Assembly (NCBI GenBank): GCA_945897655.1 | Contig: CAMDHB010000069.1 | Location: forward strand, 1 to 11,778 | DNA length: 11,778 bases | DNA from: Pseudorhodobacter antarcticus | Lineage (GTDB): Bacteria > Pseudomonadota > Alphaproteobacteria > Rhodobacterales > Rhodobacteraceae | Direction: 5' to 3' | In this document: piece by piece, positions 1 to 6,731 of the stretch | How the letters are laid out: every line of letters starts with the position of its first letter | Position numbering within the stretch: the first letter of the stretch is position 1 | Notes under the pieces: model-generated | Seen by the model: only the letters and a program-made list of their open reading frames with translations | The model's database searches: none | What the model was told of the DNA's origin: nothing | Program-made: the position numbers and the translations under genes

Positions 1-34
1 CATAATAACGCGATCATTTCACGCGTGGGACACC

Positions 35-1327
35 TCACGCCGCCGTAACCCGCCAGATCACGTTGCCCACATCATCGGCCACCAGCAGCGCCCCATCGGC
101 GGCAATCGCCACCCCAACCGGGCGACCGTAAGAATACCGCTCATCTTCCGACAGGAAGTCGGTCAGAATATCCCGTGCCGGACCCGAAGGCATGCCATTC
201 GCAAAGGGCACGAAAATCACTTTGTAGCCCGACAGCTTGGACCGGTTCCACGACCCGTGCTGCCCAATCACCATACCCTCGCCAAAGCCAGGCAGGGTGC
301 CCGCTGGCATCCAGCACAGACCCAGCGAGGCGGTATGCCCGCCCAAGGCAAAGTCCGGCTTGATCGAGGCGGCAACCAGGGCCGCATCCTGCGGGACGCG
401 GTCATCCACGATGCGGTCCCAATAGGAATAGGGCCAGCCATAGAACCCGCCGTCCACGACCGAGGTCAGATAATCGGGCGGGGTTTCGTCGCCCAAACCG
501 TCGCGTTCGTTCACCACGGTCCAGAGCGCGGCAGTGGAAGGTTCCCATGCCATGCCGACCGGATTGCGCAGGCCGCCCGCAAAGATGCGGGTCTGGCCGG
601 AGGCCACGTCATGAACCTGAATGCAGGCGCGGCCCTCCTCAGCCTCCATCCCCTTGTCGGCGATGTTGGTGTCAGAGCCGACACCGATGTAAAGCTGCGC
701 CCCGTCCGGCGTGGCGATCAGGCTGCGAGTCCAGTGCCCGCCGGGTTTGAAGCTGGCCAGATGCCGGGGTGTGGTGGTCAGCTTCGTGGTGCCGGGGGTG
801 AAGGGAAAGGCCAGCAGAGCGTCGGTGTTGGCGACATACAGGGTGTTGCCGATCAGCGCGGTGCCAAAGGGTTGGTTCAGGCCCGCCAGATAGGTTTCCT
901 GCACCTCGGCCACGCCATCCCCATTCGCATCGCGCATCAAGGTGACGCGGTTAGCGCTTTGGCCTATGGCGGCGGCGCGTTTCATGGTGGCGTGCATGGC
1001 ATAGTCGAAGGCAGATGAGATGCCGCCGGGGGTGAACATCGCCTCGGCGGTCAGCACGTCACCGTTGGGCAGAATGGTCAGGCTGCGGGGATGATCGAGC
1101 CCGGTTGCAAAGGCGTTCACTTTGAGCCCGGGGGCTGCCGTGGGCTTGTGGCCCGCGACCCAGCCCTTGGCGGTGGGCATCTTGAGGGTGGGAATGCCCT
1201 GCGGCTTGGCCGCAGGAATGGCAGGGGTCAGGCCTATCGCCGGCGCGGCAGGCGACGTGCCTGCGCGGCGCAGCAGGATCATGAAGCCGCCAATCATGGC
1301 GACCAGTTGGGCGACGAGTTTTTGCAT
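35..1327 (-). CDS. PQQ-dependent sugar dehydrogenase (L-sorbosone dehydrogenase-like), exported
   Basis: This 430-residue protein resembles the soluble-glucose/sorbosone dehydrogenase beta-propeller family, periplasmic enzymes that oxidise sugars or aldehydes with PQQ. Residues 1-20 are a short hydrophobic stretch (LVAQLVAMIGGFMILL) followed by two arginines, then a Pro/Ala-rich linker to about residue 65. The propeller begins near GLDHPRSLTILPNGD (76-90). Family-like features are a DANGDG loop (133-138), GGHWTRSL (196-203, candidate active-site His), GLRNPVGMAWEP (252-263, matching the LRNPQG motif of PQQ glucose dehydrogenase), GQHGSWNRS (355-363) and GRPVGVAIAADG (401-412) close to the C-terminus. 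The ATG at 1327 follows AGAGGG at a good distance. The gene lies 63 bases downstream of guaD on the same strand and may be cotranscribed. The sugar substrate cannot be read from sequence, and PQQ use is inferred from the family. Confidence 0.85.
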   Translation of the reverse strand: MQKLVAQLVAMIGGFMILLRRAGTSPAAPAIGLTPAIPAAKPQGIPTLKMPTAKGWVAGHKPTAAPGLKVNAFATGLDHPRSLTILPNGDVLTAEAMFTPGGISSAFDYAMHATMKRAAAIGQSANRVTLMRDANGDGVAEVQETYLAGLNQPFGTALIGNTLYVANTDALLAFPFTPGTTKLTTTPRHLASFKPGGHWTRSLIATPDGAQLYIGVGSDTNIADKGMEAEEGRACIQVHDVASGQTRIFAGGLRNPVGMAWEPSTAALWTVVNERDGLGDETPPDYLTSVVDGGFYGWPYSYWDRIVDDRVPQDAALVAASIKPDFALGGHTASLGLCWMPAGTLPGFGEGMVIGQHGSWNRSKLSGYKVIFVPFANGMPSGPARDILTDFLSEDERYSYGRPVGVAIAADGALLVADDVGNVIWRVTAA

Positions 1328-1390
1328 GGGGGAACCCTCTTTTCGCGCGGAGTTTAGCCGCAGGGGGCGGGAATGGAAACCACGAAAGGG

Positions 1391-2668
1391 TTAGCGCACG
1401 GGACCCCCTGCGATCCAGACGGCGGCAATGGCGCGGTCGTCGCCCATCATGATGGTGGGAAACAGGGCTTGCCAGATATCCTCGGCACGGCGGGTCGCCT
1501 GTTCGATGGCGGGGGTCGAGGCGAGGTTGAGGATGGTCAGATCCGCCTCCATCCCGACGGCGATGTTGCCGATGCGGGTTTCGGCATGCAGGGCGCGGGC
1601 CGATCCGACGGTGGCAAGCCACATGAGTTGCGACGGGTGCAGGGCTTGGCCGCGCAGTTGGGCCACCTCATAAGCGGCGGCCATCGTGTGGAGCATGGAG
1701 AAGGAGGAGCCGCCGCCGGTGTCGGTGGCAAGGCCGACGCGGAGGGCTTTGGCAAGTGTCATGTCAAACAAGCCCGAGCCGATGAAGGTGTTGGAGGTGG
1801 GGCAATGGACGAGGGAGGCCCCAGCCTCGGTCAACCGGGCCACTTCGCGGGGGGTCAGGTGGATGGCGTGGCCGTAGACTGCGCCCTGCCGGAGCAGGCC
1901 TTGGGATTCGTAGGTGTCAAGGTAATCGCGGGATTGGGGGTGCAGGTCACGGACCCAGGCGATTTCGTCAAGCTGTTCGGACAGGTGGGTTTGCATCAGG
2001 CAATCGGGGTATTCGGCCCAAAGGCTGCCCAAGGCGTGGAGTTGTTCGGGGGTCGAGGTTGGCGAAAAGCGGGGGGTGATGACATAGGACAGGCGGTCCA
2101 CCCCGTGCCATTTGTTCAGGAGGGATTTGCTGTCGTCATAGGCGCTGCGCGCGGTGTCGCGCAATCCTTCAGGCGCATTGCGGTCCATGCAGGTTTTCCC
2201 GGCCCAAGCGCGAAGGTTGCGGGTTCGGGCAGCGGTGAAGAAGGCGTCCACGCTGGTGGGGTGGATGGTGGCATAGCTGCACATCGATGTGGTGCCGTGG
2301 GCCAGAGCAAGGTCCATGTAGCGGCCTGCGACATCGGTCGCATAGGCGGGGTCGGCAAAACGCATTTCTTCGGGAAAGGTATAGTCGCTTAACCAGTCGA
2401 TCAGCCGTTTGCCCCAGGAGGCGATGATGGCGGTTTGGGGATAGTGGACATGGGCGTCGATGAAACCGGCGGAGATGAGGGCGCGGCCATAGTCATGGAT
2501 GCGGGCCTGGGGGTGGCGGGTGCGCAGGGTATCGGCGGGGCCAACATCGGCGATGATGCCGTTTTGCACCAAGACGGCGCCGTAGGTTTCGTGGTGCGCG
2601 GCGGTGGGGCCATCATGGAAGGGGTCGCCTGAGAAGGACAGGACCTGCCCCAGAAGAAGATCAGCCAT
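1391..2668 (-). CDS. guaD: Guanine deaminase
   Basis: This 425-residue cytosolic amidohydrolase hydrolyses guanine to xanthine and ammonia in purine salvage and catabolism. The metal-site residues of the family are all visible: HVH (H73, H75) in GFIDAHVHYPQT, H228 in QTHLSEQ, H267 in YGHAIHLT and D316 in GLATDTGGGSSFS. The segments DWLSDYTFPEE (91-101) and VHCPTSNTFIGSGLF (287-301) are diagnostic of guanine deaminase rather than cytosine or adenosine deaminases or chlorohydrolases. Length is normal for the family and nothing looks broken. The ATG at 2668 is preceded by a weak GGGG Shine-Dalgarno. No xanthine dehydrogenase or uricase genes are beside it. The downstream neighbour on the same strand is the sugar dehydrogenase, with no obvious pathway link. 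Confidence 0.95.
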   Translation of the reverse strand: MADLLLGQVLSFSGDPFHDGPTAAHHETYGAVLVQNGIIADVGPADTLRTRHPQARIHDYGRALISAGFIDAHVHYPQTAIIASWGKRLIDWLSDYTFPEEMRFADPAYATDVAGRYMDLALAHGTTSMCSYATIHPTSVDAFFTAARTRNLRAWAGKTCMDRNAPEGLRDTARSAYDDSKSLLNKWHGVDRLSYVITPRFSPTSTPEQLHALGSLWAEYPDCLMQTHLSEQLDEIAWVRDLHPQSRDYLDTYESQGLLRQGAVYGHAIHLTPREVARLTEAGASLVHCPTSNTFIGSGLFDMTLAKALRVGLATDTGGGSSFSMLHTMAAAYEVAQLRGQALHPSQLMWLATVGSARALHAETRIGNIAVGMEADLTILNLASTPAIEQATRRAEDIWQALFPTIMMGDDRAIAAVWIAGGPVR

Positions 2669-2694
2669 ATCGCGCCCCAGGTTATTGCCGGTCT

Positions 2695-2723
2695 ATGCTA
2701 TAGGATATTGAACGCACGGTAAA
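2695..2723 (-). promoter_or_regulatory. Possible guaD sigma70-type promoter
   Basis: Reading the minus strand upstream of guaD, TTTACC (2718-2723) and TAGCAT (2695-2700) are separated by exactly 17 bases. Each matches four of six consensus positions. This sits about 30 bases before the guaD start codon in the only AT-richer part of the divergent guaD/mgtE gap. It is a weak, eye-made match. I could not find an equally good plus-strand promoter for mgtE in the same gap. Confidence 0.3.
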
Positions 2724-2789
2724 TTTCCCTTTCCCCCCTGTTGTGTTGAAACTGCTTTGGGTAAGGTCGGGCCAAACTGTGGGGCGGTC

Positions 2790-4160
2790 ATGGCAGCGTT
2801 TGAACCAGTCGAGGACGAGGACGGGCTGGACGTGCGGCGCGTGGCGCTGGTGCTTGACGCGGTTGAGGCGGGGGATGCGGGGCTGCTGGGCGACCTGTTG
2901 GCGCAGTTCCATGCGGCCGACATCGCCGACCTTCTGGAACAGATCAGCCCATACGAGCGGATGGCGCTGCTGCAACTGGGCGCGGCGGCGATTGACGGCG
3001 AGGTGCTGTCGGAACTGGACGAAAGTATCCGCGAGGAGGTGATCGAGGCCTTGCCGCGCGCCGCCGTGGCCGAGGCCATGCGTGAGTTGGACAGCGACGA
3101 TGTCGTTGACATCCTTGAGGATCTGGACACCCCGCAGCAGGACATGATCCTGAACGCGCTGGACGATGTGGACCGGATCGCGGTGGAGCAGGCGCTGGCC
3201 TATCCCGAAGCCTCGGCCGGGCGGTTGATGCAGCGCGAGGTGGTGGTGGCGCCCGAGCATTGGACGGTGGGCGAGGCGATTGATCATCTGCGCGGGGCGC
3301 GGCATTTGCCGGATCAGTTCTATCATGTGATCCTGACTGACCCAAGGGTGCGGCCCACCGGCTATGCCACGTTGGGACGCATCCTGTCCTCGGGGCGGGA
3401 TGTGCGGCTGCGGGATATTCTGGAGGACAGTTTCCGGACCATCGAAGCCACGATGCCCGAGGAGGATGTGGCCTATCTGTTCAACCAGTATCACCTGATC
3501 TCTTGCCCCGTGGTGGGCGAGGGGGGGCGGTTGGTGGGTGTGATCACGATTGATGACGCGATGTCGGTGCTGGATGATGAGCATGAGGAAGACATGCTGC
3601 GTCTGGCGGGTGTGGGCGATGGGGCAAGCCCGTCGGATGGCGTGTTCACCACGGTGCGGCAGCGTCTGCCTTGGCTGGTGGTGAACCTGTTTACGGCATC
3701 GCTGTCAGCGCTGGTCATCAGCCAGTTCGAGGCGACCTTGGCGCTGATCATCGCGCTGGCGGCGGTGATGCCCATTGTATCCTCGACCGGGGGGATTGCC
3801 GGGACACAGTCGCTGGCCGTTGCCGTGCGGGCGCTGGCGACGCGGGATCTGACCTCGGCGAACGCTGCCCGCGTGGTGCGGCGCGAGGTGATGGCGGGGC
3901 TGATGAACGGGGTTAGCCTGGCCCTGATCCTGGGGGTTGCGGGGTCGTGGCTTTATGGCGACATATGGCTGGGGGTGGTGCTGGGCATGGCGATGGTGGT
4001 CAACCAGATCGTCGCGGCGCTGGGTGGGGTGCTGGTGCCTTTGTCGCTGGAGCGGTGGGGACTGGACCCGGCGCTGGCGTCGGGGACGTTTGTGACCACG
4101 CTGACCGATGTGATGGGGTATCTGGCGTTTCTGGGGTTGGCGACATGGTTGATGACCTGA
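2790..4160 (+). CDS. mgtE: Magnesium transporter MgtE
   Basis: This 456-residue inner-membrane Mg2+ channel has the full MgtE architecture. It has an acidic helical N-domain with repeated leucine/aspartate helices (about 10-145), including SAGRLM (142-147). A tandem CBS pair follows (about 148-205 and 211-266), with NQYHLISCPVVGEGG in the second. The plug region is next, then five predicted membrane segments from about residue 294 to the end. The pore aspartate of the family is D440 in LTDVMGYLAFLG, equivalent to Asp432 of the Thermus protein, and GGIAGTQSL (334-342) is the conserved pore-lining motif. I chose the ATG at 2790: the resulting length suits the family, whereas the in-frame TTG at 2757 only adds 11 unfamiliar residues. 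Its end overlaps the next gene by 16 bases, so the two are translationally linked. In the family, Mg2+ bound between the N and CBS domains closes the pore. Confidence 0.95.
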   Translation: MAAFEPVEDEDGLDVRRVALVLDAVEAGDAGLLGDLLAQFHAADIADLLEQISPYERMALLQLGAAAIDGEVLSELDESIREEVIEALPRAAVAEAMRELDSDDVVDILEDLDTPQQDMILNALDDVDRIAVEQALAYPEASAGRLMQREVVVAPEHWTVGEAIDHLRGARHLPDQFYHVILTDPRVRPTGYATLGRILSSGRDVRLRDILEDSFRTIEATMPEEDVAYLFNQYHLISCPVVGEGGRLVGVITIDDAMSVLDDEHEEDMLRLAGVGDGASPSDGVFTTVRQRLPWLVVNLFTASLSALVISQFEATLALIIALAAVMPIVSSTGGIAGTQSLAVAVRALATRDLTSANAARVVRREVMAGLMNGVSLALILGVAGSWLYGDIWLGVVLGMAMVVNQIVAALGGVLVPLSLERWGLDPALASGTFVTTLTDVMGYLAFLGLATWLMT

Positions 4161-4687
4161 AGGCTGCGGCACGCAAGGCGGCGTTTGCCGTACGAAAACA
4201 GGCTTTTGCCGCAGGGCAGGGGCAGGCGGCGGAATTGCTGGCGGATCATCTGGCGCAGTTTGGCGACCGGGTTTTGGCCGGATATATGCCGATGCGGACC
4301 GAGATTGACCCTTTGCCTGCGATGGCCCAGCATCCCGGCCCGGTGGGGGTGCCGGTGATCATGGGTGCGGGCCAGCCCTTGCGTTTTGCCGCATGGGGCC
4401 CGGGGGTTGCGATGGAAGCCGGGGCTTTTGGTGCGCTGGTGCCGCAGGATCTTGCTTGGGTGTTGCCGCAGGTGGTCATTGTGCCGTTGCTGGCTTTTGA
4501 CGCGCAGGGGTTTCGGCTGGGCTATGGCGGTGGATTTTATGACCGGACTTTGGCGGCTTTGCCCGGGGCGGTTCGCATCGGTTTTGCTTTCGCCGCACAA
4601 GAGGTGGCCGAGGTGCCGATTGACGCATTTGACCAGCGTTTGGATGTCATTGTGACGGAACAGGGTGTGAGGGAGTTTTCAAGATGA
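4145..4687 (+). CDS. 5-formyltetrahydrofolate cyclo-ligase
   Basis: This 180-residue cytosolic enzyme performs the ATP-dependent conversion of 5-formyl-THF to 5,10-methenyl-THF in one-carbon metabolism (E. coli homologue YgfA/Fau). Recognition rests on the hallmark motif LGYGGGFYDR (125-134), preceded by VIVPLLAFDAQGFR (111-124). The early MPMRTEIDP (48-56) region and the basic N-terminal helix (K6, R10, K11, R17) that helps bind nucleotide also fit. Length is normal. The ATG at 4145 lies inside the last codons of mgtE, and GGGG about 11 bases upstream may act as its ribosome site. The gene ends in ATGA shared with the start of the next gene, so three genes form one tightly packed unit. The frame continues upstream inside mgtE, but that extension is a shadow and lacks family sequence. 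Confidence 0.93.
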   Translation: MVDDLKAAARKAAFAVRKQAFAAGQGQAAELLADHLAQFGDRVLAGYMPMRTEIDPLPAMAQHPGPVGVPVIMGAGQPLRFAAWGPGVAMEAGAFGALVPQDLAWVLPQVVIVPLLAFDAQGFRLGYGGGFYDRTLAALPGAVRIGFAFAAQEVAEVPIDAFDQRLDVIVTEQGVREFSR

Positions 4688-5241
4688 AATGGGCTTTGGT
4701 GGCTTTGGCGCTGGTTGCTGCACCGGTGCAGGCACAAGAATGTTTTTCGGGCAAACCGCGTCAGGTGACCTATGACGACGGACGGGTGTTTACCATCATC
4801 CAGCGGCATGGCGATGATGTGACCTATACCGTGCCCTTTGCGGGATTTCAGGATGCGGTCACCAAGACCCAGTTGATGCTGTTCCCCAAGCAGGGCCGCG
4901 CAGGCGCGCGGTCTACCGAATATCGCTGGAAATCGCGCTTGCCAAAGTCGAAGGACATGGTTCCGGGCTATGCGTTTGACATCGAAGGCACGATGAAATC
5001 GGGGGATGGCGAGGCGCTGACCTATCGCAACACCGGTTCAGTCTTGCGTGTGGAAGAGGTTTTGGTGGGCGAATGCAGCTATCCTGCGCTGGTGGTTCAA
5101 ATCGACACCTATCTGAATGACGAGTTGATCCTGACGGGTACCGATTATCTGAGCCTGGACATGATGGTGATCCTGAAGCGCGAGTTTGTACCGATCAGTT
5201 CAGGGCAAATGATCGCCTCGGCCGCCGTGGCGCTGGAGTAG
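4684..5241 (+). CDS. Small secreted protein of unknown function, two cysteines
   Basis: I do not recognise this 185-residue protein. It begins with a textbook Sec signal peptide: K2, a hydrophobic core over residues 4-13, and VQA before a likely cleavage site after A17. The mature chain starts QEC and would be about 168 residues, periplasmic or secreted. Exactly two cysteines remain, C20 and C131 (in GECSYP), which could form a disulfide. The rest alternates short polar and beta-branched stretches (VFTIIQRHG, YTVPFAGF, TYLNDELILTGTDYLSL), suggesting a mostly beta fold. No transmembrane segment other than the signal is seen. The start ATG overlaps the preceding stop codon as ATGA, a strong sign of translational coupling to the cyclo-ligase gene, though the functions need not be related. 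The TAG stop at 5239-5241 is followed by a long open frame in phase. Confidence 0.8.
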   Translation: MKWALVALALVAAPVQAQECFSGKPRQVTYDDGRVFTIIQRHGDDVTYTVPFAGFQDAVTKTQLMLFPKQGRAGARSTEYRWKSRLPKSKDMVPGYAFDIEGTMKSGDGEALTYRNTGSVLRVEEVLVGECSYPALVVQIDTYLNDELILTGTDYLSLDMMVILKREFVPISSGQMIASAAVALE

Positions 5242-5275
5242 GGCGGTGTTAACGGCCGGCAGGGCCTGACCGCCC
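5241..5275. terminator. Nested GC hairpin at convergent gene ends (possible bidirectional terminator)
   Basis: The 7-base arms GGGCGGT (5241-5247) and ACCGCCC (5269-5275) are perfectly complementary. Between them a second stem pairs GGCC (5254-5257) with GGCC (5263-5266) around a 5-base loop. The first base of the outer stem is the last base of the TAG stop codon of the secreted-protein gene. No T-run follows on either strand, so it is not a classical intrinsic terminator. Placement between converging transcription units supports a role in stopping or protecting transcripts. This is inference. Confidence 0.35.
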
Positions 5276-5401
5276 GGGAATGGATCGATGCCGGGGCGCT
5301 GGATTCGGCGGATAGTCACCCGAAGGGCCGCGCTCGTAAGGTTCAACCCGCAAGGAGGTACCTTGGAGGCAATGTGGGGCCGTGTCGATGGACCGTTCCA
5401 T
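5249..5401 (-). CDS. Possible 50-residue ORF coupled to the Tad AAA+ ATPase gene
   Basis: On the minus strand an ATG (5401-5399) shares one base with the TGA stop of the ATPase gene (TGATG). It opens a 50-codon frame that runs to TAA at 5251-5249, inside the loop of the convergent hairpin. The product starts MERSIDTAPHCLQG, is rich in Pro, Arg and Gly, and contains RVEPYERGPSGDYPPNPAP. I do not recognise it, and it has no signal or membrane segment. No good ribosome site precedes the ATG, so initiation would rely on coupling. A TTG at 5353 in the same frame is preceded by AAGG with a workable spacing and would give 34 residues. Third-position GC, counted by hand, is about 62 percent, too close to background to decide. 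It may simply be chance open frame. Confidence 0.25.
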   Translation of the reverse strand: MERSIDTAPHCLQGTSLRVEPYERGPSGDYPPNPAPRHRSIPGRSGPAGR

Positions 5402-6714
5402 CAACGTGCAATGGTTTCTTCGCGCACGAACATGTTGGCCCAGGCGCGATCGACCAGCACGGGGGTCATCTGATAGGGGATGTTTTCGAAATCGCAGATC
5501 GCAATTATCTGGTCGATCAGGAAGACCGGCTGATAATTGGCGTAGTTGTTGTCGATGGTCGGGTATTTGACCTTGAGCAGGTGCAACAGGGCCGCTTCAT
5601 CCAGAGGCATCTTTTTCTTGCGGGCGATCATGGCGAAGATTTTCAGGAAGTTTTCCTGATTGGGCCCGTCAATCTTGATCTTGAAGAAGATCCGCCGCAG
5701 GGCTGCGCCGTCGAAAATGGCGTTGGGGTGGAAGTTGGTCGAGAAAATGACCAGCGTGTCAAAGGGCACCGTGAATTTGTCGCCTGATTGCAGGGCCAGG
5801 ATGGCGCGGTTTTCTTCCAGCGGTACGATCCAGCGGTTGACCAGTTTCTGCGGCGGTTCGGATTGGCGTCCAAGGTCGTCAACGATGAAAATCCCGCCCG
5901 AGGATTTGAGTTGAAGGGGGGCCTGGTAGGTGCGTGCGACGGGGTTGTATTTCAGGTCGAGCATGTCAAGCGTCAACTCGCCTCCGGTCACGACCGATGG
6001 GCGTTCGCAGAATACATAACGGCCGTCAAAGCGATTGGTGTTGCGGCGCAGGGAGGTGGGATCGTCCACCGATTCCTCGGCTTTGGAATGGACGATGGGG
6101 TCATAGACGGTGATGACCTGACCCGAGTATTCGATGGCGCGGGGGATATAGATCTTGTCCCCCAAGGCGGCGCGGATGCCGTTCGAGATGGAGGATTTGC
6201 CGTTGCCGGGCGGGCCGTACATCAGGATCGAGCGGCCCGAGGTTACGGCGGGGCCCAGATTGTCGATCAGGTCAGGCGGCAGGATCAGGTGGCCCATGCC
6301 CCGCAAAAGCTCGGTTCGGGTCAGGCGCATGTTGCGGACGGACTGGCGTTTCATCTGTTCTGCGTAGGCGTCCAGCGGGATGGGCATGGCACCGTAATAT
6401 TCGGACTGGGACAGGGCATCCAACGCGCGGCTTTTGCCGGAATCGGTCAGCTGGTAGCCCATTTCGTTGCCAGAGGTTGCATGAAGGGTTCCTGTCGCCT
6501 CCAGCAACCGCTGGCCACGGGCAAGGTCGACCAGTTCCTGCGTCAGGGTGGGGGGCAGGCAGATCACGCGAGACATCGCGGTGACAAGATCGAGGTTCAT
6601 GCGGAACATGGTTTTCAGCAAGATGTCCCGCATCATGACCATGTTGATGCCAACCTCGGCCAGGGTCCGGGGGGGGGAGGGGGGCATGACGCCGGTCGTG
6701 GTTTGGATGTTCAT
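5401..6714 (-). CDS. AAA+ family ATPase associated with the Tad pilus locus
   Basis: This 437-residue predicted cytosolic AAA+ ATPase resembles the 'ATPase with chaperone activity' proteins found beside Flp/Tad pilus genes in Rhodobacterales. Residues 17-135 form a helical N-terminal region (VGINMVMMRDILLKTMF, then GNEMGYQLTDSGKSRALDAL), apparently a protein-interaction module. The AAA+ core has Walker A GPPGNGKSS (167-175), Walker B GGIFIVDDLGR (273-283), sensor-1 FSTN (324-327) and a candidate arginine finger at R340/R341. The C-terminal helical lid contains a lysine-rich RKKK turn (365-368). The start is taken at 6714, where AAGAGGT sits five bases upstream; a 10-residue longer frame from 6744 lacks such a site. 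It is the last recognised gene of the Tad run, 50 bases after tadV. Its biochemical role in pilus assembly is not known to me. Codons 10-16 include a nine-base C run. Confidence 0.85.
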   Translation of the reverse strand: MNIQTTTGVMPPSPPRTLAEVGINMVMMRDILLKTMFRMNLDLVTAMSRVICLPPTLTQELVDLARGQRLLEATGTLHATSGNEMGYQLTDSGKSRALDALSQSEYYGAMPIPLDAYAEQMKRQSVRNMRLTRTELLRGMGHLILPPDLIDNLGPAVTSGRSILMYGPPGNGKSSISNGIRAALGDKIYIPRAIEYSGQVITVYDPIVHSKAEESVDDPTSLRRNTNRFDGRYVFCERPSVVTGGELTLDMLDLKYNPVARTYQAPLQLKSSGGIFIVDDLGRQSEPPQKLVNRWIVPLEENRAILALQSGDKFTVPFDTLVIFSTNFHPNAIFDGAALRRIFFKIKIDGPNQENFLKIFAMIARKKKMPLDEAALLHLLKVKYPTIDNNYANYQPVFLIDQIIAICDFENIPYQMTPVLVDRAWANMFVREETIAR

Positions 6715-6731
6715 GTGCGACCTCTTGATTT

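Noticed and set aside
1..34. ATG at positions 3-1 on the minus strand as the start of a further gene
   Set aside because: No ribosome site is convincing and only the start codon is visible, so nothing can be supported.
1373..2392. A 339-codon open frame on the plus strand opposite guaD
   Set aside because: It lies antisense to an intact guanine deaminase with all metal ligands, and the Gly-rich product shows no recognisable motif.
2757..2789. TTG at 2757 as an earlier start of mgtE
   Set aside because: The added 11 residues do not look like the family N-terminus, and the ATG at 2790 gives a normal length.
5372..5473. A 33-codon plus-strand ORF after AAGGAGGT, overlapping the ATPase 3' end
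   Set aside because: The perfect Shine-Dalgarno is too far from the ATG and the nearer GGAGG is too close; most of the frame is antisense to the ATPase.
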